From an uncultured Methylobacillus sp. (lineage in GTDB: Bacteria; Pseudomonadota; Gammaproteobacteria; Burkholderiales; Methylophilaceae): DNA of 19,946 nucleotides. The notes beneath the pieces were generated by a model. It was not told the origin of the DNA. It saw only the letters and a program-made list of their open reading frames with translations, and ran no database searches. Shown here one piece after another: positions 6,569 to 15,411 of the stretch. The DNA lies in assembly GCA_946481235.1 (NCBI GenBank), contig CAMLME010000013.1, positions 1 to 19,946 of the forward strand. Direction: 5' to 3'. The first letter of the stretch is position 1, and each line of letters starts with the position of its first letter. The translations under genes were made by a program, and so were the position numbers.

Positions 6569-7588
6569 ATGGACGACACCACAATACCGATCATAGATAT
6601 TGGCCCTTTGCGCCAGGGAGACGCGACAGGCAGCCTGGAAGTCGCCAGGCAACTGGGCGAAGCATGCAGCCAGGTGGGCTTCTTCTATGTCACCAATCAC
6701 GGGGTGGCAGACGAGATCATTTCGGATACGTTCTCGAGCGCGCAACGCTTCTTCTCGCTTCCTCTCGAGGAGAAAATGCGCTATTCACTGGAGCGCTACA
6801 GCAAGTGCTTCCGCGGCTACTCCCCGCCCCTTTCCGAATTGGCCGATGGTAAACGCAATGCCTACGAACTCATGGAGTTCAGCGTCGAATTTCCCGAGCA
6901 TCACCCGGACGTACTACTAGGGAAACCCATGCATGGGCCCAACCAATGGCCGGACTTGCCAGGCTACAGGGAAGCGAATGAGCGTTATATCGAGCATTTG
7001 AGCGCACTGGGATTCGACCTGATGCGCGGCATCGCCATCAGCCTCGGGGTCGAACCCGATTACTTTTACCAAGCGTTCAATGGCCGGTCTTTTTGGCAAT
7101 TCCGCACCGCACACTATCCGGACGAGACCGAAATTGCTTCGATCTCGGAACAGCTACCCCGGCGCGACAAGGTCGAAAACATCGAGGTCGGCGACCATAG
7201 CTGCGGCGCGCATACCGATTACGGCTGCCTCACGATCCTTCTTGCAGACAGCCCCGGTCTTCAGGTGCTCAGCCGCAATGGGGTTTGGTTCGAAGCCCCG
7301 GTCATCCCCGGCGCTTACATCTGCAATATAGGCGACATGCTGCAATACTGGACCAAGGATATGTACGTGGCCACGATGCATCGCGTCATGACCAAGGGCG
7401 CGCGAATATCCCTGCCTTTTTTCTTCCAGCCAGATTACGAGACAATGGTGCATCCGTTTCCGCATATAGAGGATCCGGCAGGCAAGAATTTCTCACCCAT
7501 CAAATACGGCCCTTATGCCTTCAAGAATTACCAGGTGATTTACCCGACCGCGACCGCTCACCCGCCTGAGGAGGCCGCGATCGCCTGA
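6569..7588 (+). CDS. Isopenicillin-N-synthase-family Fe(II) dioxygenase
   Basis: A 339-residue member of the IPNS/flavanone-hydroxylase family of non-haem iron oxygenases. The N-terminal DIOX_N part starts IPIIDIGPLRQG and contains CSQVGFFYVTNHGV. The C-terminal 2OG-FeII part holds H215 and D217 (GAHTDYGCLTIL), H271 (ATMHRVM) and the R279-S281 pair (RISLPFFFQPDY) that binds the 2-oxoglutarate carboxylate. All catalytic residues are present, so it should be active as a hydroxylase, desaturase or ring-forming enzyme. The ATG at 6569 follows AGGAGGAGTG; a GTG one codon earlier at 6566 is in frame and cannot be excluded. The TGA touches an ATG of the amidohydrolase frame at 7588, so the two genes are tightly coupled. 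The substrate is not predictable from sequence. Confidence 0.88.
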   Translation: MDDTTIPIIDIGPLRQGDATGSLEVARQLGEACSQVGFFYVTNHGVADEIISDTFSSAQRFFSLPLEEKMRYSLERYSKCFRGYSPPLSELADGKRNAYELMEFSVEFPEHHPDVLLGKPMHGPNQWPDLPGYREANERYIEHLSALGFDLMRGIAISLGVEPDYFYQAFNGRSFWQFRTAHYPDETEIASISEQLPRRDKVENIEVGDHSCGAHTDYGCLTILLADSPGLQVLSRNGVWFEAPVIPGAYICNIGDMLQYWTKDMYVATMHRVMTKGARISLPFFFQPDYETMVHPFPHIEDPAGKNFSPIKYGPYAFKNYQVIYPTATAHPPEEAAIA

Positions 7589-7605
7589 TGCACAGGAGGA
7601 TAGAC

Positions 7606-8829
7606 GTGAAAATGGAGTCCTTGCCCGTCGATATGCTGCTTACCCAGAACATCGATGCCTCGCTGGTGAAGATGAGACGAGACATCCATGCGCACCCTGA
7701 ACTCTGCTTCGAGGAGCACCGTACTTCCGCCCTCGTCGTCAACATGTTGCAGGGATGGAATATCGAAACGCATACAGGCCTCGCAGGGACCGGGGTGGTC
7801 GGCATCATCCGTGGCGCGGCCCCCGGCAAAACGATAGGGCTGCGCGCCGATATGGACGCGCTGCCCTTGCAGGAAGCCAACGCCTTCGAACACCGTTCGA
7901 CGCATTCCGGAAAGATGCATGCCTGCGGTCATGACGGACATGTCGCGATGCTGCTGGGGGCAGCGCAGGAGCTGGCAAAAGAACGAAGCTTCCATGGCAC
8001 TATCCATCTCATCTTCCAACCCGGAGAGGAAAGCGGAGTCGGGGCAAAGAAGATGATGGACGATGGCCTTTTCGAGCGTTTTCCCTGCGATGCGGTATTC
8101 GCACTGCACAACTGGCCGGGTATTCCCGAAGGTCATTTCGCTACGTGCCCTGGCCCCATTATGGCGTCTTGTAACGAATTCCACATTACCGTTAAAGGAA
8201 GAGGAGCCCATGCAGCGTTGCCCCATAACGGCATGGACCCTATATTCGCAGCCGCACAGATACTGAACGGACTGCAATCCATCATCACCCGCAATAAGCG
8301 ACCGATCGATAGCGCTGTGCTTTCGGTCACCCAGTTCCATGCCGGCGAGACCAACAACATCATCCCGGAGGTGGCATGGCTCTCCGGCACCGTTCGCACC
8401 TTCTCGAAGGAAGTCTTATCCCAGATCGAGGAGCGCATGCGAGTGATTGCTTACGGCACCGCGCACGCATATGGCTGTGAAGTCGAGTTCGACTTCATCC
8501 GCCAGTCCCCGGCAACCGTCAATGATCCGTCACAAACCGCTTTTGCAACTGCCGTGATGGAAAGCATGGTGGGGAGCGACCGCGTCGACAGAGGCGTGGA
8601 GCCGACGATGGGAGCCGAGGATTTCTCGTATATGCTCGAGCGGGTTCCGGGCTGTTACGCCTTTATCGGAAATGGCGAGGGAGGACACCGGGAACAGGGG
8701 CACGGCCTCGGCCCCTGCATGCTTCACAACCCGAGCTACGATTTCAATGATGCCCTATTGCCGATTGGCGCCGCCTATTTCGTCAACCTGGCCAGAGCCT
8801 ATCTCACCGAACTGCCTGCAACTCCCTGA
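7606..8829 (+). CDS. M20D-family amidohydrolase (hippurate/IAA-amino-acid hydrolase type)
   Basis: A 407-residue metallopeptidase-like hydrolase. RRDIHAHPEL opens the domain. Metal ligands are visible as C107 and H109 (HACGHDGH), the E141-E142 pair (QPGEES), H168 (ALHNWPG) and the final LHNPSYDFND. GRGAHAALPHNGMDP marks the dimerisation domain. Relatives cleave an acyl or aryl amide from an amino acid (hippurate, N-acetyl amino acids, IAA conjugates). The GTG at 7606 is preferred because AGGAGG lies six bases upstream; the ATG at 7588 that overlaps the previous stop has no ribosome site of its own and would add six residues. Together with a GNAT in the facing operon it suggests acyl protection and deprotection of an intermediate. 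It converges on sdhE with a 26-base tail overlap. Confidence 0.9.
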   Translation: MKMESLPVDMLLTQNIDASLVKMRRDIHAHPELCFEEHRTSALVVNMLQGWNIETHTGLAGTGVVGIIRGAAPGKTIGLRADMDALPLQEANAFEHRSTHSGKMHACGHDGHVAMLLGAAQELAKERSFHGTIHLIFQPGEESGVGAKKMMDDGLFERFPCDAVFALHNWPGIPEGHFATCPGPIMASCNEFHITVKGRGAHAALPHNGMDPIFAAAQILNGLQSIITRNKRPIDSAVLSVTQFHAGETNNIIPEVAWLSGTVRTFSKEVLSQIEERMRVIAYGTAHAYGCEVEFDFIRQSPATVNDPSQTAFATAVMESMVGSDRVDRGVEPTMGAEDFSYMLERVPGCYAFIGNGEGGHREQGHGLGPCMLHNPSYDFNDALLPIGAAYFVNLARAYLTELPATP

Positions 8830-9052
8830 GCATCTTCAACAAGCGGGCCTCGCCATGGTCAAGAGTGGCGGCATCACGCGCAACAAGCCCCCAGAGTTCA
8901 GTATCCGTAAGGTCGAGCAGTTTGTCGAAATGGCGCAGTTCTTCCGGTCCCAAGGTGGGATAGTAGGTCTCGACGAATGCCTTGAGCACCAGGTCCAGCT
9001 CCAGCAACCCTCTCCGGCAGCGCCATAGCAAACGCCTGCCATCCGCCTTCAT
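8804..9052 (-). CDS. sdhE: Succinate dehydrogenase FAD assembly factor SdhE
   Basis: An 82-residue protein of the SdhE/YgfY family. The motif RLLWRCRRGLLELDLVL (residues 7-23) matches the conserved RxxWxxRRGxxELD helix that docks on SdhA and helps attach FAD covalently; LLDLTDTELW follows as in the family. The ATG at 9052 overlaps the sdhB TGA as ATGA, which fixes the start although the frame stays open far upstream. The usual next gene in betaproteobacteria, gltA, is absent: the amidohydrolase comes in from the other strand and overlaps the end of this gene by 26 bases. Confidence 0.92.
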   Translation of the reverse strand: MKADGRRLLWRCRRGLLELDLVLKAFVETYYPTLGPEELRHFDKLLDLTDTELWGLVARDAATLDHGEARLLKMLRELQAVR

Positions 9053-9795
9053 TCCTGGACACTCCTGATCGGAATGTGCCTTTTTTGCGCAGCAGGAGGC
9101 TCTTTCGACTCCTTGCGCTTCAGCGCCCTGATCCTGCCGATGGCTTTGGCCGGATTGAGCCCTTTCGGGCAGACATCGACGCAATTCATGATGTTGTGGC
9201 ACTTGTAGAGCCGGAAAGGATCTTCCAGATTCTCCAGCCTGTCCTTCAAGGCGTGGTCGCGACTGTCCACCATGAAGCGATACGCTTGCAGCAAGCCGGC
9301 CGGGCCCACGAACTTGTCGGGGTTCCACCAGAATGACGGGCACGCGGTACTGCATGCCCCACAAAGGATGCACTCGTAGAGGCCGTCCAGTCGGGCGCGG
9401 TCCTCGGGCGACTGGAGCCGCTCGCGCTCGGGTGCGGGATCGTTATTGACGAGATAGGGATTCACGGAATGGTACTGGTCAAAAAAATGCGTCATGTCGA
9501 CGACCAGGTCCTTGATCACGGACAGCCCTGGCATGGGGCGTACCACGATAGGCTCTTCCAGATCCGATAGCCGGGTAATGCAGGCCAGTCCGTTCTTGCC
9601 GTTGATGTTCATCGCATCCGAGCCGCAAATACCTTCGCGGCAGGATTTTCGCATGGCCAGACTTTCATCCACCTCCTTGATACGTATAAGTGCATCAAGC
9701 AGCATGCGATCGCCTGGCTGGAGATCGACAGCGTAGTCCTGCATGTACGGTTCCTGATCTGTTTCAGGGTTGTAGCGGTAGATGGAAAAACGCAT
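9049..9795 (-). CDS. sdhB: Succinate dehydrogenase iron-sulfur subunit
   Basis: A 248-residue protein carrying the three cluster motifs of SdhB in order. The [2Fe-2S] site is C52, C57, D60 and C72 (SCREGICGSDAMNINGKNGL, then AC; Asp as third ligand as in E. coli), the [4Fe-4S] site is CILCGACSTACP, and the [3Fe-4S] site is CHNIMNCVDVCPKGLNP. It passes electrons from the SdhA flavin to ubiquinone at the membrane anchor. GGAGG precedes the ATG at 9795, which lies eight bases after the sdhA stop. The open frame that runs on to 9951 is inside sdhA and not used. Confidence 0.97.
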   Translation of the reverse strand: MRFSIYRYNPETDQEPYMQDYAVDLQPGDRMLLDALIRIKEVDESLAMRKSCREGICGSDAMNINGKNGLACITRLSDLEEPIVVRPMPGLSVIKDLVVDMTHFFDQYHSVNPYLVNNDPAPERERLQSPEDRARLDGLYECILCGACSTACPSFWWNPDKFVGPAGLLQAYRFMVDSRDHALKDRLENLEDPFRLYKCHNIMNCVDVCPKGLNPAKAIGRIRALKRKESKEPPAAQKRHIPIRSVQE

Positions 9796-9803
9796 GCCCC
9801 CTC

Positions 9804-11555
9804 CTAATAGACTCTTTCCCGTAGGGGAAACGATTCGACCGATAGCGGCTTGAGCCTGACATTCTTGTATGCCAGACGACGGGACGCGCTGAAATAAAGC
9901 GAATGCTTGAGCCAGCGCTGATCGTCGCGCTCCGGGAAATCTTCGCGGCAATGCGCTCCGCGGCTTTCCTCGCGCGAAGCCGCAGCGGCCATCGTGGCCT
10001 CGGCGACCTCGATCAAATTGTCCAGTTCCAGCGCTTCTACCCTGATCGTATTGAACACCTTGCTACGATCACGAATCCCCAAGTTCTGCATACGACTGCG
10101 TATCCCATGGATACTATCGACACCTGCGTTCAGCAGATCGGGGAACCGGAACACGCCGCAGTGTTTTTGCAATATCCGTCGCATGCTGTTGCCCACATCG
10201 TTGACGCTTTCCCCATGCGGTACGTCAAGCCGGGCAATCCTCGCCAGCGTTCTATCCGCCGCATTCGGTGGCAATGGCTTGAAGCGAGTTGTGGAGCGAA
10301 TGAAGGACGTCATGTGATTACCGGCCTCTCTACCGAAGACCATCAGGTCAAGCAGCGAGTTTGATCCCAACCGGTTTGCGCCATGCACGGACACGCAAGC
10401 GCACTCACCGACCGCATAGAAGCCCTGCACAAGATTATCGAACTCATCGGCGCGCACCTGGCCATGCAGACTGGTAGGGATACCCCCCATCATGTAGTGC
10501 GCGGTAGGCACGACCGGGATCGGATCCTTGATCGGATCTATACCGGCAAATTTGATGGCAATCTCACGAATTCCGGGCAACCTGGACTTGATCAAATCCT
10601 CGCCCAGATGGTCGAGCTTCAGGAATACCGCATCCTTGCTCTCCCCCACGCCCCGTCCCTGCTTGATTTCATGCGCAATCGCCCGAGACACAACATCCCG
10701 GCTGGCGAGATCCTTTGCTGCGGGCGCATAACGGGACATGAAGCGCTCGCCTTCGCCGTTAACCAGATATCCACCTTCACCCCGCACCCCTTCGGAAACG
10801 AGCACGCCGGCACCGGCGATCCCGGTGGGGTGAAACTGCCAGAACTCCATGTCCTGCAACGGGATGCCCGCGCGCGCGGCCATCCCAAGCCCGTCGCCGG
10901 TGTTGATGAAGGCATTGGTGCTTGCCTCGAAAATCCGGCCCGCTCCGCCGGTGGCGAACAGCGTCGCCTTGGCCTGCATCAGCACGATCTCGCTGGTTTC
11001 GATATCCATCGCGATGACGCCTAGCACGTCCCCATCCGCATCCCGGATCAAGTCGAGGGCAAACCATTCGGTATAAAACTGCGTTTTCTGCATCACATTC
11101 TGCTGGTACAGGGTATGCAGCATGGCATGGCCCGTACGGTCTGCCACGGCACAAGTGCGCGAAATCGGGCCTTGCCCGAATTCCTTGGTCATGCCGCCAA
11201 ACGGGCGCTGGTAAATGCGTCCATTCTCCATGCGATCAAAAGGCATGCCGAAATGTTCGAGCTCATAAATCGCTGACGCCGCGTTACGGCACATGAACTC
11301 GATGGCATCCTGGTCGCCCAGGTAATCCGACCCCTTGACGGTATCGTACATATGCCAAAGCCAGTTGTCCTTGCTCACATTTCCGAGCGCGGCGGCGATG
11401 CCGCCTTGAGCCGCGACGGTATGCGAGCGTGTGGGAAATACCTTGGAAATGACTGCGACGTTCAGGTTTTCCTTGGACAGCTGCAGCGCCGCGCGCAAAC
11501 CGGCACCACCTCCGCCGACAATAACGGCGTCGAACTTCCTTGTTTCGATGCTCAC
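9804..11555 (-). CDS. sdhA: Succinate dehydrogenase flavoprotein subunit
   Basis: A 583-residue flavoprotein close to the E. coli length. [16 protein letters not shown] is the FAD Rossmann motif and H45 in [10 protein letters not shown] is the covalent FAD attachment site, at the same residue number as in E. coli. [21 protein letters not shown] and [12 protein letters not shown] hold the succinate-binding and catalytic residues, and [13 protein letters not shown] follows. It oxidises succinate to fumarate in the TCA cycle and as respiratory complex II. The start is GTG at 11555, one base after the sdhD stop, with only a weak G-rich ribosome site, so translation is probably coupled to sdhD. 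Confidence 0.97.
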   Translation of the reverse strand: MSIETRKFDAVIVGGGGAGLRAALQLSKENLNVAVISKVFPTRSHTVAAQGGIAAALGNVSKDNWLWHMYDTVKGSDYLGDQDAIEFMCRNAASAIYELEHFGMPFDRMENGRIYQRPFGGMTKEFGQGPISRTCAVADRTGHAMLHTLYQQNVMQKTQFYTEWFALDLIRDADGDVLGVIAMDIETSEIVLMQAKATLFATGGAGRIFEASTNAFINTGDGLGMAARAGIPLQDMEFWQFHPTGIAGAGVLVSEGVRGEGGYLVNGEGERFMSRYAPAAKDLASRDVVSRAIAHEIKQGRGVGESKDAVFLKLDHLGEDLIKSRLPGIREIAIKFAGIDPIKDPIPVVPTAHYMMGGIPTSLHGQVRADEFDNLVQGFYAVGECACVSVHGANRLGSNSLLDLMVFGREAGNHMTSFIRSTTRFKPLPPNAADRTLARIARLDVPHGESVNDVGNSMRRILQKHCGVFRFPDLLNAGVDSIHGIRSRMQNLGIRDRSKVFNTIRVEALELDNLIEVAEATMAAAASREESRGAHCREDFPERDDQRWLKHSLYFSASRRLAYKNVRLKPLSVESFPLRERVY

Positions 11556-11556
11556 T

Positions 11557-11901
11557 TCAACCCCAGAGTATGTTGACCAACCAAACGATATAGAGACCCA
11601 GGCTCATCAAGATCAGCAGTCTGAGCAATTGGCGCAGCCAAACCAGCTTCACATAATCCATGAGTACATGTTTGATACCGAGCCATGCATGGATACAAAG
11701 ACTGATAAAAAAGAGCAGCGTGATGGTTTTGATCAGCTGGAAAGACATGACCAGATTCCAGGATTCAAAGTCATGAGGGGTATACAAGATGGCCACACCC
11801 AGCATGACGACGAAATAGACGATCATGATGACAGCCGTGCTGCGCTGGAGTATCCAGTCCCGCAGACCGGGACGACTCAGGCCGATCATCAGGCCCACCA
11901 T
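11557..11901 (-). CDS. sdhD: Succinate dehydrogenase membrane anchor subunit SdhD
   Basis: A 114-residue protein with three transmembrane helices (about 20-40, 50-72, 88-110). [17 protein letters not shown] and the [15 protein letters not shown] segment match SdhD, including the Asp-Tyr pair that lies near the ubiquinone and haem site. The ATG at 11901 overlaps the sdhC stop by 13 bases; a second ATG at 11889 that shares a base with the sdhC TGA is an equally plausible start and would drop four residues. Confidence 0.92.
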   Translation of the reverse strand: MVGLMIGLSRPGLRDWILQRSTAVIMIVYFVVMLGVAILYTPHDFESWNLVMSFQLIKTITLLFFISLCIHAWLGIKHVLMDYVKLVWLRQLLRLLILMSLGLYIVWLVNILWG

Positions 11902-12269
11902 AAGCTCATTCCGATCAGGAAGGTCAGGAACAGGCTACTGCTTAATACCATTCGGTTGATCAATACAGCCTGGCGCAACTCCAAGCCGAGATTGATATCC
12001 GACAGCAGATGGCGGAGGCCAGCGAACAGGTGGTGAAGGAATGCCCAGCAGACCGCAATCAGGAGCAGCTTGGTGATCGGATGAACGGCATACGCGAGCA
12101 CAATCTGGAAGCCTTGCTGCGACTCGAGCGACAAATGAAGCGCAAACAGAACGCCCGGGAGGATAAGAAACAGGATCAGGCCGCTCAACCGGTGCAGAAT
12201 CGAGACGAGCGCCGGCAAGGGCAGGCGTATGGTAATGAGATTCAGGTTCTTGGGCCGCTTCTTGTCCAT
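11889..12269 (-). CDS. sdhC: Succinate dehydrogenase cytochrome b556 subunit SdhC
   Basis: A 126-residue protein with three transmembrane helices. SILHRLSGLILF (23-34) is the conserved SdhC signature with the quinone-site Ser, and HLFAGLRHLLSD (80-91) carries H80, the expected haem b ligand. It anchors SdhAB in the inner membrane and forms the quinone site with SdhD. It is the first gene of the sdhCDABE operon; the ribosome site before the ATG at 12269 is weak (GAAGG directly adjacent). Confidence 0.94.
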   Translation of the reverse strand: MDKKRPKNLNLITIRLPLPALVSILHRLSGLILFLILPGVLFALHLSLESQQGFQIVLAYAVHPITKLLLIAVCWAFLHHLFAGLRHLLSDINLGLELRQAVLINRMVLSSSLFLTFLIGMSLWWA

Positions 12270-12350
12270 ACCTTCGTTCTGATGCCCATCAAGGGCAGCA
12301 ATAAGAGTGAACCGAAACCCAATACTAGCGAATTTTCAGGATCATGTACC

Positions 12351-12382
12351 TGTATAAGTTGATAGTTGCAATTGAAAGTCAA
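12351..12382 (-). promoter_or_regulatory. Weak candidate promoter of the sdh operon
   Basis: Reading leftward, TTGACT (12382-12377) and TATACA (12356-12351) are near-consensus hexamers but are 20 bases apart, longer than ideal. A combination of TTGCAA and TACATG with 17 bases is also possible in the same stretch. The TTGACT overlaps the stop of the DUF1097 gene. The 109-base gap between that stop and sdhC otherwise holds only a 5-base-pair hairpin (12283-12297) with no T run. Confidence 0.25.
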
Positions 12383-12960
12383 ACGGCTTCTGCATCTCTC
12401 GTCGCGACCGGGACGGTATCAGGCTTTTTTCGCAGTGCACCGAAGCGGAGCATGGTCTCGATCGCAAGGACATTCACATATCCTGCCGTCGCGCCGAGAA
12501 TCTGGCTGACCGCCACAGCGACCAGGCCGTTGGTAAATGATAAGGACAGGAACCGGTCGAGACTGAAATAGCCCGTCGTCCCTGCAAACGCAAAGAAGCT
12601 GGCATAGCCATAGATGATGGCTGGCGTGATGCTGAAACGTGGAACTGTGCCCAGGCGCGTGATCACGGCGATGACCGCGCCGATCAGGACGGGTCCCCAC
12701 CAGTCCGTCGCCAGCTCGCTGGAAAAAGGGTTCAGCAGCAAGGCGATGGCCGACAACCATGCCGCCAAGGTGCCCAAGCCCAAGTGGGTGACTGCCGCAA
12801 GGTACGCCTGATTGCGGTTCGCTCCTCCATCCATGTGAAAGAAACACGCCCAAGCGATGAAAATGGCCCAAGGCGGCAGGAATGGCAGCTTTGCCACGAA
12901 ATAGAGCGCGATTGCCGTGAGGGCGAAAGCGCAGAACGTAACGACATTAAGGGGGTTCAT
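12379..12960 (-). CDS. DUF1097-like small membrane protein
   Basis: A 193-residue protein with about five hydrophobic helices. WACFFHMDGGANRN followed by an AAWLSAIALLLNP helix and the final GYVNVLAIE segment resemble DUF1097 proteins such as E. coli YcdZ, whose role is unknown. Its ATG overlaps the mxaL-like TGA (ATGA, 12957-12960), so it is translationally coupled and is the last gene of the eight-gene operon. In classical mxa clusters this place is taken by mxaD/E/H, so its presence here is a difference worth noting. The family call is moderate. Confidence 0.72.
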   Translation of the reverse strand: MNPLNVVTFCAFALTAIALYFVAKLPFLPPWAIFIAWACFFHMDGGANRNQAYLAAVTHLGLGTLAAWLSAIALLLNPFSSELATDWWGPVLIGAVIAVITRLGTVPRFSITPAIIYGYASFFAFAGTTGYFSLDRFLSLSFTNGLVAVAVSQILGATAGYVNVLAIETMLRFGALRKKPDTVPVATRDAEAV

Positions 12961-13907
12961 GCCAGCTTTCTCCTCCAGCCTTGAAATTTGTCCCGGAAAC
13001 TCCGCGCATAGCTCGATAGCATCAGCAGCATGGCTGCGATGATCAGCAAGCCATCCAGCCTTGCTTCCGCTTCCAGCTCGCCCGCTGGTTCCATATCCTC
13101 CATCGCGTCCACCAGCCCTTCTGGATCATTGCCACGCAGGTATTTCGCACCGATCTCCTCCGCCAGCTCCCGCAGATAGGTTTCGTCCAGCTGAGACAGG
13201 TAGCGGTCATAGACGTCGGAAGCGATGGTGTTGTCGCGCGTTCCCACGGACTCTTCCGATTGCACCTGAGAAGGTGCCATGATGGAGTTCGAGTAAGCCC
13301 AGTACCCAAGAATCTTGTCATCGCTGTCGAACTTGGGAATGGGCGAAGGCTCGTCGCCACCGATCCCCACCAGCAGCCACCCACGCCCGCCCTGCCAGCC
13401 GGACAAGTCGGCTTTATTGACGGCATTCAGCTTGGGCGCTTCGTCGCCGTCGGTTATGAAAATCACCCGAGCCGGTGTCTGGTACAAGCTGACAAGCGCC
13501 GCGGCCGAGGGCAGGCCGAACCGCAACCGGCTATTGCCGCGCCAGGCCATGCGCCACTCCAGGTTGGCAATGCTGTCCTGCACCACCGAATAATTGGCGC
13601 ATACCTCAATGGGCGTAAACAGCAAGGCGACGCTTTCCGCCGAAAACACCCCGAGGCTGATCATGGTGCCGCAGGGAATTTCAGACAGGGTTTTACCGAG
13701 CAGCTCGCGGGCAAATGCGATGCGGCTGACACGCTTTCCATCGAGCGTCATATCCACGGTATTCATGCTCTGGGTCACATCGACCACGAACAGATAGCTG
13801 CGCACCTCACGTTTCATGGAGATCGCAGGCTTGAATAGCGCAACCAGCAGTAGCGCCAGGGCAGCGCCCAGTGCCAGGTTGTGCCGAGACATGACCAGGC
13901 TTTTCAT
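12957..13907 (-). CDS. mxaL: vWA-domain membrane protein, MxaL-like
   Basis: A 316-residue protein with an N-terminal transmembrane helix (about 10-27), a von Willebrand factor A domain and a C-terminal helix (LDGLLIIAAMLLMLSSYA, about 286-303), the BatB-like layout. The metal-ion-dependent adhesion site is DVTQS (about 43-47 in LFVVDVTQSMN), and VIFITDGDEAP carries a later Asp. In methylotrophs MxaL belongs to the set needed to make active, calcium-loaded methanol dehydrogenase in the periplasm. The assignment rests on gene order and domain content. The ATG at 13907 overlaps the preceding TGA as ATGA. Confidence 0.72.
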   Translation of the reverse strand: MKSLVMSRHNLALGAALALLLVALFKPAISMKREVRSYLFVVDVTQSMNTVDMTLDGKRVSRIAFARELLGKTLSEIPCGTMISLGVFSAESVALLFTPIEVCANYSVVQDSIANLEWRMAWRGNSRLRFGLPSAAALVSLYQTPARVIFITDGDEAPKLNAVNKADLSGWQGGRGWLLVGIGGDEPSPIPKFDSDDKILGYWAYSNSIMAPSQVQSEESVGTRDNTIASDVYDRYLSQLDETYLRELAEEIGAKYLRGNDPEGLVDAMEDMEPAGELEAEARLDGLLIIAAMLLMLSSYARSFRDKFQGWRRKLA

Positions 13908-14440
13908 GGCAGTCCGGTCGGGATGTTTCCCATGACGATACCCATCTTGTCCTGCTTCTCCTCCTCGTTAGGCTCGGCAGGCAGCATGGACAGCACCCAG
14001 TCGAGATGATGGCGCACGTCCATATGACTGCTGTCCAGCCGCAGGGATTGCTGGAAGGCCAGCCGCGCCTGATTGAGCAGGTATTCGGCTTCATCTTTAA
14101 CCGTGTCCCCGTTGTGATTCACCATCAGGCCGCGAATCATGAAGATATTGCCGAGGTTGTATTGCACCGCGGCTGCCTGGTCGGGCCTGCCTTTTGCCTC
14201 CAGCAGTTGACCATACAGCTGGGTAGCATCCTGATATCTCCCCTGCTTGGCCAGCCAATAGGCGGCAGCAAACTTGGCTTCATAAGGATAGGCCTTGGGA
14301 TCGGGCTGACCACCACGCAACGCCGCCTGATTAAACTGCTCGATGGAATGAACCTTCGCGCCCGTATAAAGAACGCCGACCATGCCGACAGCGAGCAGCA
14401 CGATCAGCAGCCGGCTCTTGGCGTTTACGCTTGTTGCCAT
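13904..14440 (-). CDS. mxaK: TPR-like membrane-anchored protein, MxaK-like
   Basis: A 178-residue protein with one N-terminal transmembrane helix (about 11-27, LLIVLLAVGMVGVLYTG) and a helical, TPR-like region (AAYWLAKQGRYQDATQLYGQ; AAVQYNLGNIFMI). It has the size and place of MxaK, between the two vWA genes, and may hold the complex together. GGGAG seven bases before the ATG at 14440 decides the start, which overlaps the end of the upstream vWA gene by 16 bases. Sequence alone would only support a TPR-like protein; the name comes from the order. Confidence 0.7.
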   Translation of the reverse strand: MATSVNAKSRLLIVLLAVGMVGVLYTGAKVHSIEQFNQAALRGGQPDPKAYPYEAKFAAAYWLAKQGRYQDATQLYGQLLEAKGRPDQAAAVQYNLGNIFMIRGLMVNHNGDTVKDEAEYLLNQARLAFQQSLRLDSSHMDVRHHLDWVLSMLPAEPNEEEKQDKMGIVMGNIPTGLP

Positions 14441-15411
14441 GATTGGACTCCCATTTGCCTGATGCACAGCAATAGCAGGATCAACCCCGCCGCCAGGCCG
14501 ACGAACAGGTTGCTCAGGTCTTTGCCCGGCAGTTTCTCGGTGTACCGTATCGTGTGCTTTTCACGCACGTTGATGTCCTGAATTGCCTGCTGCAGCGTTC
14601 GAGGATCTTCCGCTTCGTATGCCTTGTATTGGGTTTTGAGCGCCTGGAAGAACTTGTGCAGTTCGATCTCTGCGGGCTCCAGCCCATCGCTATCCAGTTC
14701 GTAGTCGTTATTGAAAATACTGATGCCGTTAGGCTGGCGCAAGACGATCCAGTAAAGATTGACACGCTCCCGCATCAGCCAGTCGGCAATCTTCTGCTTG
14801 GCTTTTGGACTAATCCGCCCGGCACCGTCGGAAAGAAGGATGACTGCACGCGAACCGGAGTCGGGCATCTTGTCGAACAGCGCGAGTCCCCGTGTCAATC
14901 CGGCCCCGATATTCGTCTGCAGCAGCCCCGAACCGCCGGCGGCATTGATGGCGGCGTATATGGCTTCGCGGCTTTGCGTCAGAGGGATTGCCTGCATCGC
15001 AGAATTGCTGAAGGCTATCACGCCCACCATGTCATCCTTGCGATCACCAACGAACTGCGTGATGAGACGCCTCGCGGCGGCAGATTTGTTCTCACCGACC
15101 CGCCCTTGCGTGCCCGCACCGGCGAACGGATCGTCCATACTGGCGCTACGATCGATCACGAGCACGACCTGCGCGCCTTTCCCGGTCTTGACGATGTCCT
15201 CGCCCTCGACTTCCACCTGAGCGAGCGCCAGGACCAGAAACACCAGAATGACGGCGACCAGATAGCGTAGCACCCACCCCATGAAGTCGGAGAACCGATC
15301 CTGGGGCACCATGGACAAGGAGGAATACACCTGTCCCGCTCGGCTGTTCAGCCATAGTGGTACCAGGACAACCGGGAGCAGCAGCAACGCCCATGGCTGA
15401 TGGACGATCAT
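14425..15411 (-). CDS. mxaC: vWA-domain membrane protein, MxaC-like (BatA-like)
   Basis: A 328-residue protein with two N-terminal helices (WALLLLPVVLVPLWL and YLVAVILVFLVLALA), a vWA domain with the MIDAS motif DRSAS (VVLVIDRSASMDDPF) and SRAVILLSDGAG, and a C-terminal helix (LFVGLAAGLILLLL). This BatA-type layout and its place after the MxaA-like gene fit MxaC. The domain should face the periplasm. The ATG at 15411 overlaps the preceding TGA as ATGA; the open frame continues upstream but only into the neighbour. Confidence 0.75.
   Translation of the reverse strand: MIVHQPWALLLLPVVLVPLWLNSRAGQVYSSLSMVPQDRFSDFMGWVLRYLVAVILVFLVLALAQVEVEGEDIVKTGKGAQVVLVIDRSASMDDPFAGAGTQGRVGENKSAAARRLITQFVGDRKDDMVGVIAFSNSAMQAIPLTQSREAIYAAINAAGGSGLLQTNIGAGLTRGLALFDKMPDSGSRAVILLSDGAGRISPKAKQKIADWLMRERVNLYWIVLRQPNGISIFNNDYELDSDGLEPAEIELHKFFQALKTQYKAYEAEDPRTLQQAIQDINVREKHTIRYTEKLPGKDLSNLFVGLAAGLILLLLCIRQMGVQSWQQA

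Noticed and set aside
9903..11024. Long plus-strand open frames opposite sdhA
   Set aside because: They lie wholly within sdhA, whose motifs and covalent FAD His are unmistakable.
12283..12297. TGCCC/GGGCA hairpin as terminator of the mxa-like operon
   Set aside because: Only five base pairs and no T run in either direction.
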